Assembly (NCBI GenBank): GCA_037447605.1
Contig: CM074815.1
Location: 1,046,946 to 1,096,300, forward strand
Length of the DNA: 49,355 nt
Direction: 5' to 3'
Source: Zygnema circumcarinatum
Taxonomy: Eukaryota; Streptophyta; Zygnematophyceae; Zygnematales; Zygnemataceae
The notes beneath the pieces are model-generated. The model had not been told where the DNA came from, searched no databases, and saw only the letters and a list, made by a program, of their open reading frames with translations. Each line of letters starts with the position of its first letter. Position 1 is the first letter of the stretch. Of the stretch, positions 32,413-41,048 are shown piece after piece. The position numbers and the translations under genes were made by a program.

Positions 32413-32493
32413 CCCGCGATACTTCATGCCGATACGGAGCCCGCGATACTTCATGCCGATACGGAGCCCGCGATACTTCATGCCGATACGGAG
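32413..32493 (+). repeat. 27-bp minisatellite, three perfect copies
   Basis: Unit starts CCCGCGATACTTCATGCC and ends GATACGGAG; three uninterrupted identical copies. The GATACGG word matches the motif seen in other repeats of the window. Confidence 0.95.
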
Positions 32494-32509
32494 CCAGCGA
32501 TGAGCGCCG

Positions 32510-32800
32510 CCTGAGGGCCAGTTTCCATCAGCCCGTTATTCCGACGTGGCGTCGTAATGGACGACGACCCATGGGTTCCATGAGGCCGTTTCCACCAACG
32601 TGGCGCCGACGTGGCTGCCACGTGGTAACGAGGCCCCGTTCCCCAGGACGGTCCGAAGAAGGTGGTGTAACGCCATTACGACCATTCGCGTGCCGCCACG
32701 TGGCTACCAAAGATACGCCAGCGTGCGACTGCCACGTTGGCTGGAAGCCGTCAACGCACGGTGACCGCCGGTCGTAGTCGCAGGTCGCTTCAGCGCCGAG
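32510..32800 (+). repeat. CACGTGG-rich segment related to 34960-35085
   Basis: GGGCCAGTTTCCATCAGCCC at 32515 matches the minus strand at about 35085 (GGGCCAGTCTCCATCAGCCC). Several ACGTGGC/CACGTGG words follow. Both copies lie on the 3' side of a 5S-like sequence, so they may be further body of the same element. Confidence 0.55.
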
Positions 32801-33567
32801 GAAACTTCCGAAGGTGCAGCCATGGCTGCCAACTTATCTGGAAAACCACGAGGAGAAGCCCGAGTACCTGCGAACGGACAACGGGCGTTTCATGAGTCAG
32901 TCAGCCAAAGGGCGTAGAAGCTCGTTGCAGGAGGGAGGGCTGCAGAGTTAAGCTCTGGCACTTAACCCTAGAATAGGGGATGAGCACGGAGGGGGCTCTC
33001 TTCCCATTCTCGCCTTAGGATTAGGGTTTGGAGACGGCTCTGGAGCATGCCGGAAGGGGGGGGGGTGTGTCCCTTTACTTCTCGTGCCGATGGAGATTTT
33101 TTGTTAGAGGGAGGAGGGAGATCGCACTCTATGAAGGTCTAATGGTTGTGTCGCTGCTACTCCGCGCTTTAGAAGCAATTGATTAGGGTTGTAATTATTA
33201 TTATTCTTTTTGTTTAATTAATTTGAGTACGTGATTGGCAATTTTTCACTTTCAGATTTTTGCTTCCATTCTCTTGGATGGCTTTTTCTAATGATGCTTG
33301 TGTTTTGGAGAGGAAAAAAACGAAATTGGAGTGGCTTTGCGTCATCAAAGCCAATGGCTAAAAAATGAGGGAAAAATAAAGGGAAAGAAGAAAGATTGAG
33401 GAAGGGGTAAAGAAATAGAGGTGTGCATAGAAACCATTGCCTCTTTGTTTTTGTTTTTCGAAAATGATTTTTTTTCGCTTTATCTTTGCCATTTATTGTC
33501 TGTTTGTGTGCCTTTGTAGTCTGTAGTTGTTTATGTAATAATTTTTCCGTAGGGTTGTATGTAATTC
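32801..33567. other. No gene seen
   Basis: Unclassified DNA. It includes a G run near 33056, TTAGGGTTT near 33012 and AT-rich sequence from 33200. No supported coding frame. Confidence 0.4.
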
Positions 33568-33568
33568 G

Positions 33569-34062
33569 CAAGAAGCAAGAAGCAAGAAGCAAGAAGCAAG
33601 AAGCAAGAAGCAAAAAGCAAAAAGCAAAAAGCAAAAAGCAAAAAGCAAAAAGCCAGAAGCCAGAAGCCAGAAGCCAGAAGCCAGAAGCCAGAAGCCAGAA
33701 GCCAGAAGCCAGAAGCCAGAAGCCAGAAGCCAAAAGCCAGAAGCCAGAAGCCAGAAGCCAGAAGCCAGAAGCCAGAAGCCAAAAGCCAGAAGCCAGAAGC
33801 CAAAAGCTAGAAGCCAGAAGAAGCCAGAAGCCAGAAGCCAGAAGCCAGAAGCCAGAAGCCAGAAGCCAGAAGCCAGAAGCCAGAAGCCAGAAGCCAGAAG
33901 CCAGAAGCCAGAAGCCAGAAGCCAGAAGCCAGAAGCCAGAAGCCAGAAGCCAAAAGCCAGAAGCCAGAAGCCAAAAGCCAGAAGCCAGAAGCCAAAAGCC
34001 AGAAGCCAGAAGCCAGAAACGAAAAGCAAGCAGCAAGCAGCAAGCAGCAAGAAGCAAGAAGC
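33569..34062 (+). repeat. 7-bp satellite, about 70 AGAAGCC-type units
   Basis: Array in blocks: AGAAGCA units first, then AAAAGCA, then a long AGAAGCC block with scattered AAAAGCC and one AGAAGAAGCC slip near 33817, ending in AGCAAGC units. Because 7 is not a multiple of 3, all frames on both strands stay open, creating long false ORFs (FWLLASG-type and KPEARSQ-type). Confidence 0.97.
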
Positions 34063-34233
34063 CTCTTGACAACAAAGAGAGAAATCAGCCAATGGAGAAT
34101 AGACATACGTGTCTGTCTATGGCGGAAACACGACCAATCAGACAGAGCTGAGCTTTGAAACATTCCTGACAGCAGCCAGACTCATTCTGGCTCTAGCACT
34201 ACTTTTCAAGATTAATGTATCAACTGTGCAGTA

Positions 34234-34491
34234 ATGTGCCTTGATGCGGAATTAGCAAAAAATGGAGCTCAGTGTCTGCAAGCACGTAATTACTTTCGAA
34301 TGCAGCCCCTGAACGTTCTCAAGGTGCAGGTGCAGGAATGGATTGAGCACTTAGTGGCGTCGGGGGACAAAACAGACTTCCCTCGAAATGTATTTTCTCT
34401 CACAGTCGTGAATGGGGGGCCATACACAATTGTGATTTGTAATGCTTTAGCTCACCCGTTCAACATACATATCCTCTCAATTTCTCAGTAA
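34234..34491 (+). other. Unassigned exon-like frame
   Basis: An open frame containing NVLKVQVQEWIEHLVASGD, which looks like protein rather than repeat. I do not recognise it. It lies just before the frame at 34541 on the same strand and may be part of the same captured or decayed gene. Confidence 0.25.
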
Positions 34492-34540
34492 TGGATTCAG
34501 CTGAACTTGATCTTCATGCTCTTTGTTGGAAACAATTCAG

Positions 34541-34663
34541 AAGTTGTTCCATGTGTACCTGCTGTTGAGAAAGTACATCACCGAGCACAAGATGGCTTAC
34601 GAACGAGAGTGCCCAATTGCTGGTGTGCAGATTATGAAGGCACCAGCATTAGTGGAGCATTAG
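34541..34663 (+). pseudogene. Unassigned exon-like fragment, 40 codons plus stop
   Basis: An acceptor-like CAATTCAG precedes a frame reading KLFHVYLLLRKYITEHKMAY and then ECPIAGVQIMK, ending at TAG. The composition is that of a real terminal exon, but I cannot name the family and no upstream exons join it convincingly. Possibly a gene fragment carried by a repeat. Confidence 0.3.
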
Positions 34664-34959
34664 TGGAGCACCAGCAACAAGAGGGCTCTTCGATCCATAC
34701 TGTTGCCGGAGAGTGTTGCTAGTACTACCAAACCTGGGAGAAGACGACGCAGAAAGGGAACGGAAGCCTCCGGCCGTGGAATTGCGAGGCAAACGCCGCG
34801 AATGACGTTGCCGCGAAAGGTAGGGAAAGGAGGGGACGAGAAGGGAGGGGGGAGGTGGCGGCTGCAGTGGCGGCGTCCGTCGCCTCCTGCAAACCCTAAA
34901 AAATTGTCGACGGTGACGCGCGTACGGTAACCGCCGTGGGCCACGGCGGACGCTTCAAA

Positions 34960-35175
34960 TCGTGCACGTGGCGATCGCTGATTGGAAAACGGCGTTTTGA
35001 TGGAACTCGTCATTTTATCTACAAAACGGCGTCCTACGTGGACCGTAATGAGCTCGTTACGAAACGGGCTGATGGAGACTGGCCCTGAGTCCATTCGCTT
35101 CAGCACCAGCGAAAGTTTGCGTCGAGCGATGCGAGCTCGATCGCGTGTTGGAAAGTGGAAAAGCAAAAGGTTGGT
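34960..35175 (-). repeat. 3' body of 5S-headed repeat, copy 2
   Basis: On the minus strand, directly after the 5S part: CAACCTTTTGCTTTTCCACT, then CGATCGAGCTCGCATCG, then GGGCCAGTCTCCATCAGCCC, parallel to copy 1 (where a tandem-repeat expansion separates the two blocks). Confidence 0.6.
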
Positions 35176-35285
35176 GGGTGCGACACCGGGACTTCCCGGG
35201 AGGTCACCCATCCCAGTACTATTCCGGCCCACAGGCGCTTAGCTGCGGAGCTCTGATGGGATCCGACGTAGGTTAAGGCATTCTA
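35176..35285 (-). rRNA. 5S rRNA-like sequence, copy 2 (5' end decayed)
   Basis: Minus-strand match from GGATCCCATCAGAGCTCC to GGTGTCGCACCC with a good A-box region (AGCTAAGCGCCTGTGGGCC) and GGGATGGGTGACCTCC. The first 25 bases differ from 5S. Followed by the same 3' flank as copies 1 and 3. Confidence 0.65.
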
Positions 35286-35289
35286 ATTA

Positions 35290-35580
35290 CAATTATAAAT
35301 TTAAAATCCTCGAGGAACCAATGGGCCGCCGAAAAAAGTACTGCCGTTTGTACCGTACGGTCCTTTCACCGAATGTGGCCGGCAGGAGCGGGACCGTTCG
35401 ATCTAGGTGGAACCGGATCGATGAAACATCAGCCGTCGGATGGCCGACAGCGGCGCGGGGGGTCGCAGCCGTACGATACGAGGCGATTTCGACGCACGAG
35501 GCTACTGTATATACATACGGTGGTGGTGAGAGCGGCACAGCTTGGAGAGCTTCAAAATGAATGGAGGGGGGGGAAGGGGG
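35290..35580 (+). other. GTACGG-containing, promoter-like non-coding segment
   Basis: Contains ACCGTACGGTCC, CAGCCGTACGATACG and a TATATA at about 35508. No gene is recognisable. It resembles the motif-rich repeats at 14-17 kb in composition. Confidence 0.35.
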
Positions 35581-35596
35581 GGAAGGAAATTTCATT

Positions 35597-35755
35597 GAAC
35601 TCACAATGGCGAGGCCATTAAATGTACATAGACAAAAGCATGATGTGGAACCACGAGGGACTGGTCGCAAAGGTCCGAAACACCTTAGAACGAAGCTAAG
35701 AGCTGAAAACTACGCCTAGGCACAACAACGCAGCCCTAGAAGCAGCCGCGATGGA
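35597..35755 (+). repeat. Dispersed repeat R2, copy a
   Basis: Related to 40190-40335: shared blocks include AATGTAnATnGACAAAA, GGAACCAC, ACTGGTC, CTACGCCTA and CAACAACGCAGCC followed by GAAGCAGCC. About 80 percent similar by eye, same strand. No coding potential. Confidence 0.7.
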
Positions 35756-36420
35756 GGAGGGAGCGGCGGAAGTCCACCGACACGGTCACCAACAAACGCA
35801 GCACGCCGAGGGCGATGCCCGGGACTAGGGTTGGGTTCAACTTTGAACACGCAAGGTCCAAACTTTTTCGATTGAAGAAAACGAAACGTTTAAAAGAAAA
35901 AGTTCAACGACTCAACACGTTAGGTCGCACGTGTGGATTCTAATTTTTGCCACGTTGGTTCCGTGCGATTCGAGGGATCCGGTTGACCCGAACTCCAATT
36001 TTTGTACTGTACAACTCTTCCCGCGAGCCGAGCAACAATTTCTGTACGAACAACCGGATCCACGCGCTTTGCGATCCGCTAAAATCTTATTGTTGATCGG
36101 TGGACCCAAGGATCACTCAAATTGAACACGAACGATAATTAATTGTTCAATGTTCAATTGGTTCTCCATAAAAATTGTATTGAGAAAAAAAAGTTAGAAA
36201 TTCTTTTCTCGTTTCTCAAAATGCACCGTGTTCACAAATATATGGTTTTTTTTTGGAGAAACCGTTTTTTAATTTTTTTTTTTGAGAAGCCAAAATCTTT
36301 AATTTCTTCAAGCGTGAAAGTACAGATTAAAAATGTTCGAACTTTAAGATGTAAATTACATTATGGTACAACATAAATTATTAAACCAACTATCTCATTA
36401 TTTCCCGGGTGTTCGAATTT
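35756..36420. other. No gene seen; AT-rich towards 36400
   Basis: Moderately GC-rich to 36100, then strongly AT-rich with T runs (36243-36285). It probably includes 3' untranslated sequence of the NHL gene. Confidence 0.4.
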
Positions 36421-37985
36421 CTAAACGCCTACATCTGTCACTTTACAGCTTTGGTCTTTCACTGTTTGCGAAGTGATGTCTATGTCCACATCGCAGCGCG
36501 CGTTCACCTGTGACAGCCAAACAGGCGCAACAACAACAAGGACGAGTCAGAATCTGAGGGAGGGGAGGGAGNNNNNNNNNNGGAGGGAGGGAGGGAGGGA
36601 GGGAGGGAAAGAGAGAGGCAGCACCAACCTTAACTGTTGGCGATGATATGCCCCAAATGTCAGCGGCTCCCTTAACCATAATCCGGCTCTGCACGAAGCA
36701 ACAGTTTGGCTGTCAGTCCCCGACCCACATCATCAAAGCACCACTCGCGCTATTCAGTCATTGCAGCAGCAACTGCCAATAAAGCTTTTCTTTGAAACCT
36801 GCAGTTTCGCCAGGCCAATGAGGAATCGAACTCTCAGAAGATGGCTGAAGCATAAAGGGGTGACCGACACCTACCACGAGTGAGATGGTTCCGCCGAGGA
36901 ACGACGACAGGAAATCAGAAGCCAAGGGGCCCGAGATTTGGGCATCCATGGCCAGGTCACCAAGCGTGCTGTACGTCTCTCGAGACCCCACTTTGAACGC
37001 CGGCAGCTGCATGCCAACATGGCACGAACATACATGAGATCATCATGTCCATACATATAAGCAACGATCAAGCAAACGCGCCTTTTCGACTTTTTATAAT
37101 AGATGAATACTTACAGTGCTATTGCCAATAGAATGATCCTTGTAGAAGATGGCAGCTCGCACGCTCTTAACATTCAACGAGTACTTGTTCCGATTCTCCA
37201 CAGTGACGTTGTATGAGAGGACTCCCATGACCCTGACGAGTGTGGCCGAGTCATTATTGAATTGGCTTAGGAGGTCCTGCAGGCTGCTGTCCGTGACGGG
37301 CGAGGAGACGTTCAGAGAGCGAATTCCTGTAACGTTGACGGAAACGGTAGGCTCCTGCCAGGTCACAGGGAGCCCCTTCTTTCAGCCCATGCAAAAAAAA
37401 ACGTTTTTTTTTCTGGACTGATGCATCGGAACTGAGCTAGGGAGTGGGCGAAGGAGAGGGAGAGGAACAGGGAGCGGAAGCGGGAGAGGTAACCTGAGAG
37501 GGAGCGGAACGGGAGAGGGAGAGGGAGAGGAAGAGGGAGGGGGAGAGGGAGTGGGAGCGGGAGAGGAGGAAATGGAAAGGACGAGAGTGAGAGGAAAAGA
37601 TAGAGTGAGAGGGGGGACGGGGTAAGCCTCTTGACCTTGGGCTTGAGCACGAGGTAGAGCACAAGCACAGTGATTCCCAGCGTCAAAAGCAGCAGCACCA
37701 GGAAGCAGCAGAGCCAGCAGCACACGCGCCCCGGAGTACACCTCCGCCGCCGCTCCTGCGCCATCCATGCATGCATCCATGGCAGAGTGAGCCATGGCCA
37801 TCCCATGCCATGCCCTGAGGGCATGCGTGCAGGCATAAACTGCAAAGCCAAAGGTCTGAACAAAGGCAAGGAAAAAGCTGAGTCAGGCGACGGGAGGCAG
37901 CGGCGGAACCCACCTCTTGCACTGCTACTGTAGTGTACGGCCCGGCATTGCCCTTGGAAGGGGGATAGGGCGGGGGGTTCTCCAT
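36421..37985 (-). CDS. NHL/LEA_2-type membrane protein (NDR1/HIN1-like family)
   Basis: Six exons on the minus strand: 37914-37985, 37636-37755, 37115-37354, 36875-37006, 36629-36688, 36421-36507; phases agree and give 236 residues. The N terminus starts MENPPPYPP, then an Arg/Cys-rich stretch (RRRRCTPGRVCCW), one strong membrane segment (LVLLLLTLGITVLVLYLVL, about residues 40-60) ending KPK, then an LEA_2 domain with VTVENRNKYSLNVKSV, FYKDHSIG, LPAFKVGSRETYS and a final Cys pair (ARCDVDID, QSCKV). This single-pass type II layout and length fit plant NHL proteins, linked to plasma membrane and stress or defence; that role is inferred from the family. Intron 5 holds the second N gap. The exon 2 donor (GTCAAG) is weak. 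Confidence 0.88.
36572..36581. other. Assembly gap (10 N) in NHL intron 5
   Basis: Gap inside a GGGA repeat in the intron between exons 5 and 6; it does not touch coding sequence. Confidence 1.
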
Positions 37986-38800
37986 CAAGATCTAAACAAA
38001 CCACCCTTATCGCGAACGCTGCAGCCTTAGCCTTGCTTCTTTTTTGAGGTCTGAAAGGCCTCTTAAGTCGTCTCCGAATTGTGCAGCAGAGCGCGCGGAA
38101 GAGCTGTGAGCGCAGCGCCAATCGCCACCCTCCCTCCCTTCTATGTTATTTATTCTCCCTCCCTCTCTCCCTCTCTCCCTCTCTCCCTCTCCCTCTCTCC
38201 CTCTCTCTCTGTGCGACGCGCCCCGTGTTGGAGGGAGGACCTCCCCAGCGCGCCCACGCGGCGACGGGGCCTTCCCGGAAGGTGCGCGGAACGCGCACTG
38301 TACGGCAGGGGAGAACAGTTGACCATGACACGTGGACCGGTCACTATGTGCCACATGACCCAAAGTCGGCCAGGATGGACCCGGCCGACGGCGGGCGTCA
38401 AACCGGGAGGGGTGCGCCGGGCCGGCAAGGTGCCCGGGCGGGATTTTTTGTCGTATCTGGATTGGACAGGTGGCGATAACGGACAAGGACGGCGGGACGG
38501 ACGGCGGACCCCGACCGCGGTCGCGGTCGCCGTTTCGTACGGCGAATCCGGGCGCGAGGCTTATACAAGGTGACTTTCACTGTCCCTAAAGAAACAAAAA
38601 CATGCGCATGGTTGTTGCTGCTGGCTGGCATCCATGCATGCATGCGGTGGGCCTTAATCGGCCCGCGGGTCATCCACAAGACGACAAACTGGCTCCGATG
38701 ACGCGCTCGCTCGCTGTACGGCAAATCCGTCGTATGAGCCTGTCCAATTAAAATACGACAAAGTCCCCCGCCCGATGCCTAGCTGGCGAACGCTTCAGTC
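37986..38800. other. Upstream region of NHL gene, no gene seen
   Basis: Holds a CTCC/CTCT tract (38150-38212), GC-rich DNA with TGTACGGC motifs near 38300 and 38715, and ATGCATGCATGC near 38634. Promoter elements could not be assigned. Confidence 0.4.
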
Positions 38801-39440
38801 TGATCAGACATGGCCGATTTTATGACACGTGGCACAACATGAATGGCCCACACGGCGGTCATTGGCATTATTTTGTACGGCCGAATTCGTATTTTGTACG
38901 AATGGTTCGAAGAAGAAGTTTCTACGAAGCAGTCCCACGGTCAACCGAGTCACAACCGCGACGCGACCGCCTGCCCGTCCGTATATGTCGGCCGTACACA
39001 AGTGTACACCACACCGCGATTCCCGGAAAGTGCTGCGGTCTGCTGCCGACACCTGGCGGCCACTCCACTCCGCACGTATGAGGATTATCCCAAAGCCAGA
39101 GGAAAAGCCCACGCGTTTGTCGCGACAAGCCACGCGGCAGTCAACGGGACTCGGAAGTCCCTACCCTGTACGGCCAGTGGCCGCGTGGCAACAAGGCGCG
39201 AATCTATGCGCGGCCGGTGACACGTGCGGGGACCGCGGCGGCGCGTTCCGATTGGTCGAGGACGGAGGGGCGGTGCCGTACGAGGACGGCCGTCACGGTT
39301 ACCGCCGGTCGGTTACCAGCGGTCGGTTACTAGCGGTCGCGATAACCGAGGGTTCAGTCAGTGTACGGCACACTTTATCGTCTTTGGATTGTGATACGAT
39401 ATGACTCCCGATACGATACATTACAATACGATACAGGGGT
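38801..39440. repeat. GTACGG/GATACG-rich non-coding repeat
   Basis: Contains TTTGTACGGCCGAATTCG, several CCGTAC sites, three tandem GCGGTCGGTTAC-type units (39300-39345) and a short GATACGATAC array (39391-39436). Related in motif content, not clearly in alignment, to 14-17 kb. Confidence 0.55.
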
Positions 39441-39541
39441 CCGTGTGCGACGCCCGACATTCCGTTGATCCGATCGAATAGAAGTGGCGCGAGGGATGAT
39501 GATGTCGAGGGAGAGGGATGGTGGGAGAGGTAGATGTCAAC

Positions 39542-39742
39542 CTTGGGTAGATCGAGAGTGCTGAGCAAGCGAACCACGAGCTTGGGGGGAAGCACCGGAT
39601 AGGAGTATGCGAGGGTGTCTCGAACAAAGGAGAACGGCAGGGGGTGGTCGACAATCACATGGTAGGGGGCAGCGCGGTGCAGGGCAAGGAGGCGATCAGA
39701 TGTTTCCTTGGCTTCGTGTTCAATTAGTGTGTGTACAAATAT
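39542..39742 (-). pseudogene. MED23 exon fragment in reverse orientation
   Basis: A 201-base open segment (67 codons) bounded by a pyrimidine-rich acceptor (CCCCCCTCCTTCAG) and a GT donor. It reads HTLIEHEAKETSDRLLALH, then PLPFSFVRDTLAYSYP and PPKLVVRLLSTLDLPK. This matches the plant MED23 region containing FVRDILAYFYGHLPGKLVLR, which lies downstream of everything present in the MED23 gene in this window. Intron-like flanks show a DNA-level copy rather than a processed one. The frame is still open, so it is young or constrained. Confidence 0.75.
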
Positions 39743-40189
39743 CTGAAGGAGGGGGGTGATTCGAAGGCAGAAATGGTCATATGTAACAGTGGAGCGTACA
39801 AGTAGTGTGACCATCCATAACTTCAATTTGGGCATGCTTGAAATTCTTTCTAGTAAAAAAGTGCGTTACACATCCTCAAACAAATGCTCCCTCTGCACTG
39901 TGCTTCGACGTGTATACATGTTCCTGTCCTTACTATTTGATGTCTGGAAAATCAAACAGAAAAACATCTCTGCACCTCAAGGGTGGTTTGACAAGAGACA
40001 CAGAAACGAGTGGAATTAACGGTCCGCGGTTCAACAGCCCTAAAGCTACCAAAGCACGGGCAGAGCGTTGCAAAAGAGTCAGAATTATTAAGTTCACTGC
40101 TTACCTTAAAAACGAGATGCCAGAAACAGGCGGCGACAATCATAGTCGGAAGCACCACATTGGTGGAAGGCTTAATGCAATTATAGATG

Positions 40190-40335
40190 TGGCATTGGTC
40201 TCACGATGGCGATGCCATCAATGTATATGGACAAAATCACCAGGGGAACCACAAGGAACTGGTCACAAAGGACCTAAAGTCACAAGAAAAGAGCTACGCC
40301 TAAGTTCAACAACGCAGCCGTCGAAGCAGCCACGA
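40190..40335 (+). repeat. Dispersed repeat R2, copy b
   Basis: Diverged relative of 35597-35755 on the same strand, sharing CAACAACGCAGCC, GGAACCACAAGGAACTGGTC and CTACGCCTAAG-type blocks. Confidence 0.7.
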
Positions 40336-40439
40336 GTTAGGCTTCTAGTAACTTTTCATCGCATCGAATATGGACACTAAAGTGGAACATTATGGCATAC
40401 CAACATCAACATGCGAAGTGGCCGAATTGAGAAAGGTGG

Positions 40440-40613
40440 GAAAATGATCCTCGGTTCTTGATCGATCGCGGCTGGAAGGTGCAAAAGCAAAAGTTCGTGG
40501 GTGCGACACCGGGACTTCCCGGGAGATCACCCAACCCAGTATTACTCCGGCCCACAGGCGCTAAGCCGCGGAGTTCTGATGGAATCCGGCGTAGTAGCCT
40601 AGGTAAACACGAT
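40440..40613 (-). rRNA. 5S rRNA-like sequence, copy 3, with shared 3' flank
   Basis: The 5S part is 40499-40613 on the minus strand: TACCTAGGCTACTACGCCGG (as in copy 1), then GCTTAGCGCCTGTGGGCC, GGTGATCTCCCGGGAAGTCC and GTGTCGCACCC. The flank 40440-40498 matches copy 1 (CGATCGATCAAGAACC and GGATCATTTT). Changes in box C (GGTTGGGTGATC) argue against a functional gene. Confidence 0.7.
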
Positions 40614-40734
40614 TACTTAAACAGCTGTGAAAGTCTAATAACCATAATCTAGCGCGAAACGGCCGTAAAGCGAGTTGAAGACGCGCGTGTTGTGTTCGTG
40701 GGGCATTGGGCGCTCGCTCGTGGTCGGTTAGCGG

Positions 40735-40776
40735 CATGGATGGATGGATGGATGGATTGATGGATTGAGGGATGGA
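40735..40776 (+). repeat. GGAT/ATGG microsatellite
   Basis: Tandem ATGG units with a few substitutions (GATTG, GAGGG), about 270 bases upstream of the MED23 start codon. Confidence 0.9.
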
Positions 40777-41048
40777 TGGCCATGCGCAGCAGCGACATGG
40801 GTCCATTTTCACTCTAAGTGCGAGCATGCGGATGGGCGCGGCAGCGCCGCGACGGAGGCCGGCCCCGACGTATGGCATCGGCATCGTCCCCCCTGTGTAC
40901 GATATATTGGACATCGAATCGATATCTCGATACGCAGGAGCTCCCCTGTCTCCTCCCTTCCCGAGCTCCAGCTGGCCATGGCGCGCTTGCCTGCCTGCAC
41001 CGCAGTTGGGCGCTCTCTATGGTAGGGCGAGAGAGGGAGGTAGCGGGC

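Noticed and set aside
33569-34062. Possible CRISPR-like array
   Set aside because: Units are 7 bp with no spacers, and the context is a eukaryotic nuclear genome with spliced genes.
33218-34151. Long frames of FWLLASG or KPEARSQ units on both strands (up to 285 residues)
   Set aside because: Produced by the 7-bp satellite, which keeps every frame open; not genes.
35176-40613. 5S copies 2 and 3 as the two LTRs of one Cassandra-type element
   Set aside because: They are 5.3 kb apart with an intact NHL gene between them, and their flanks differ beyond about 60 bases.
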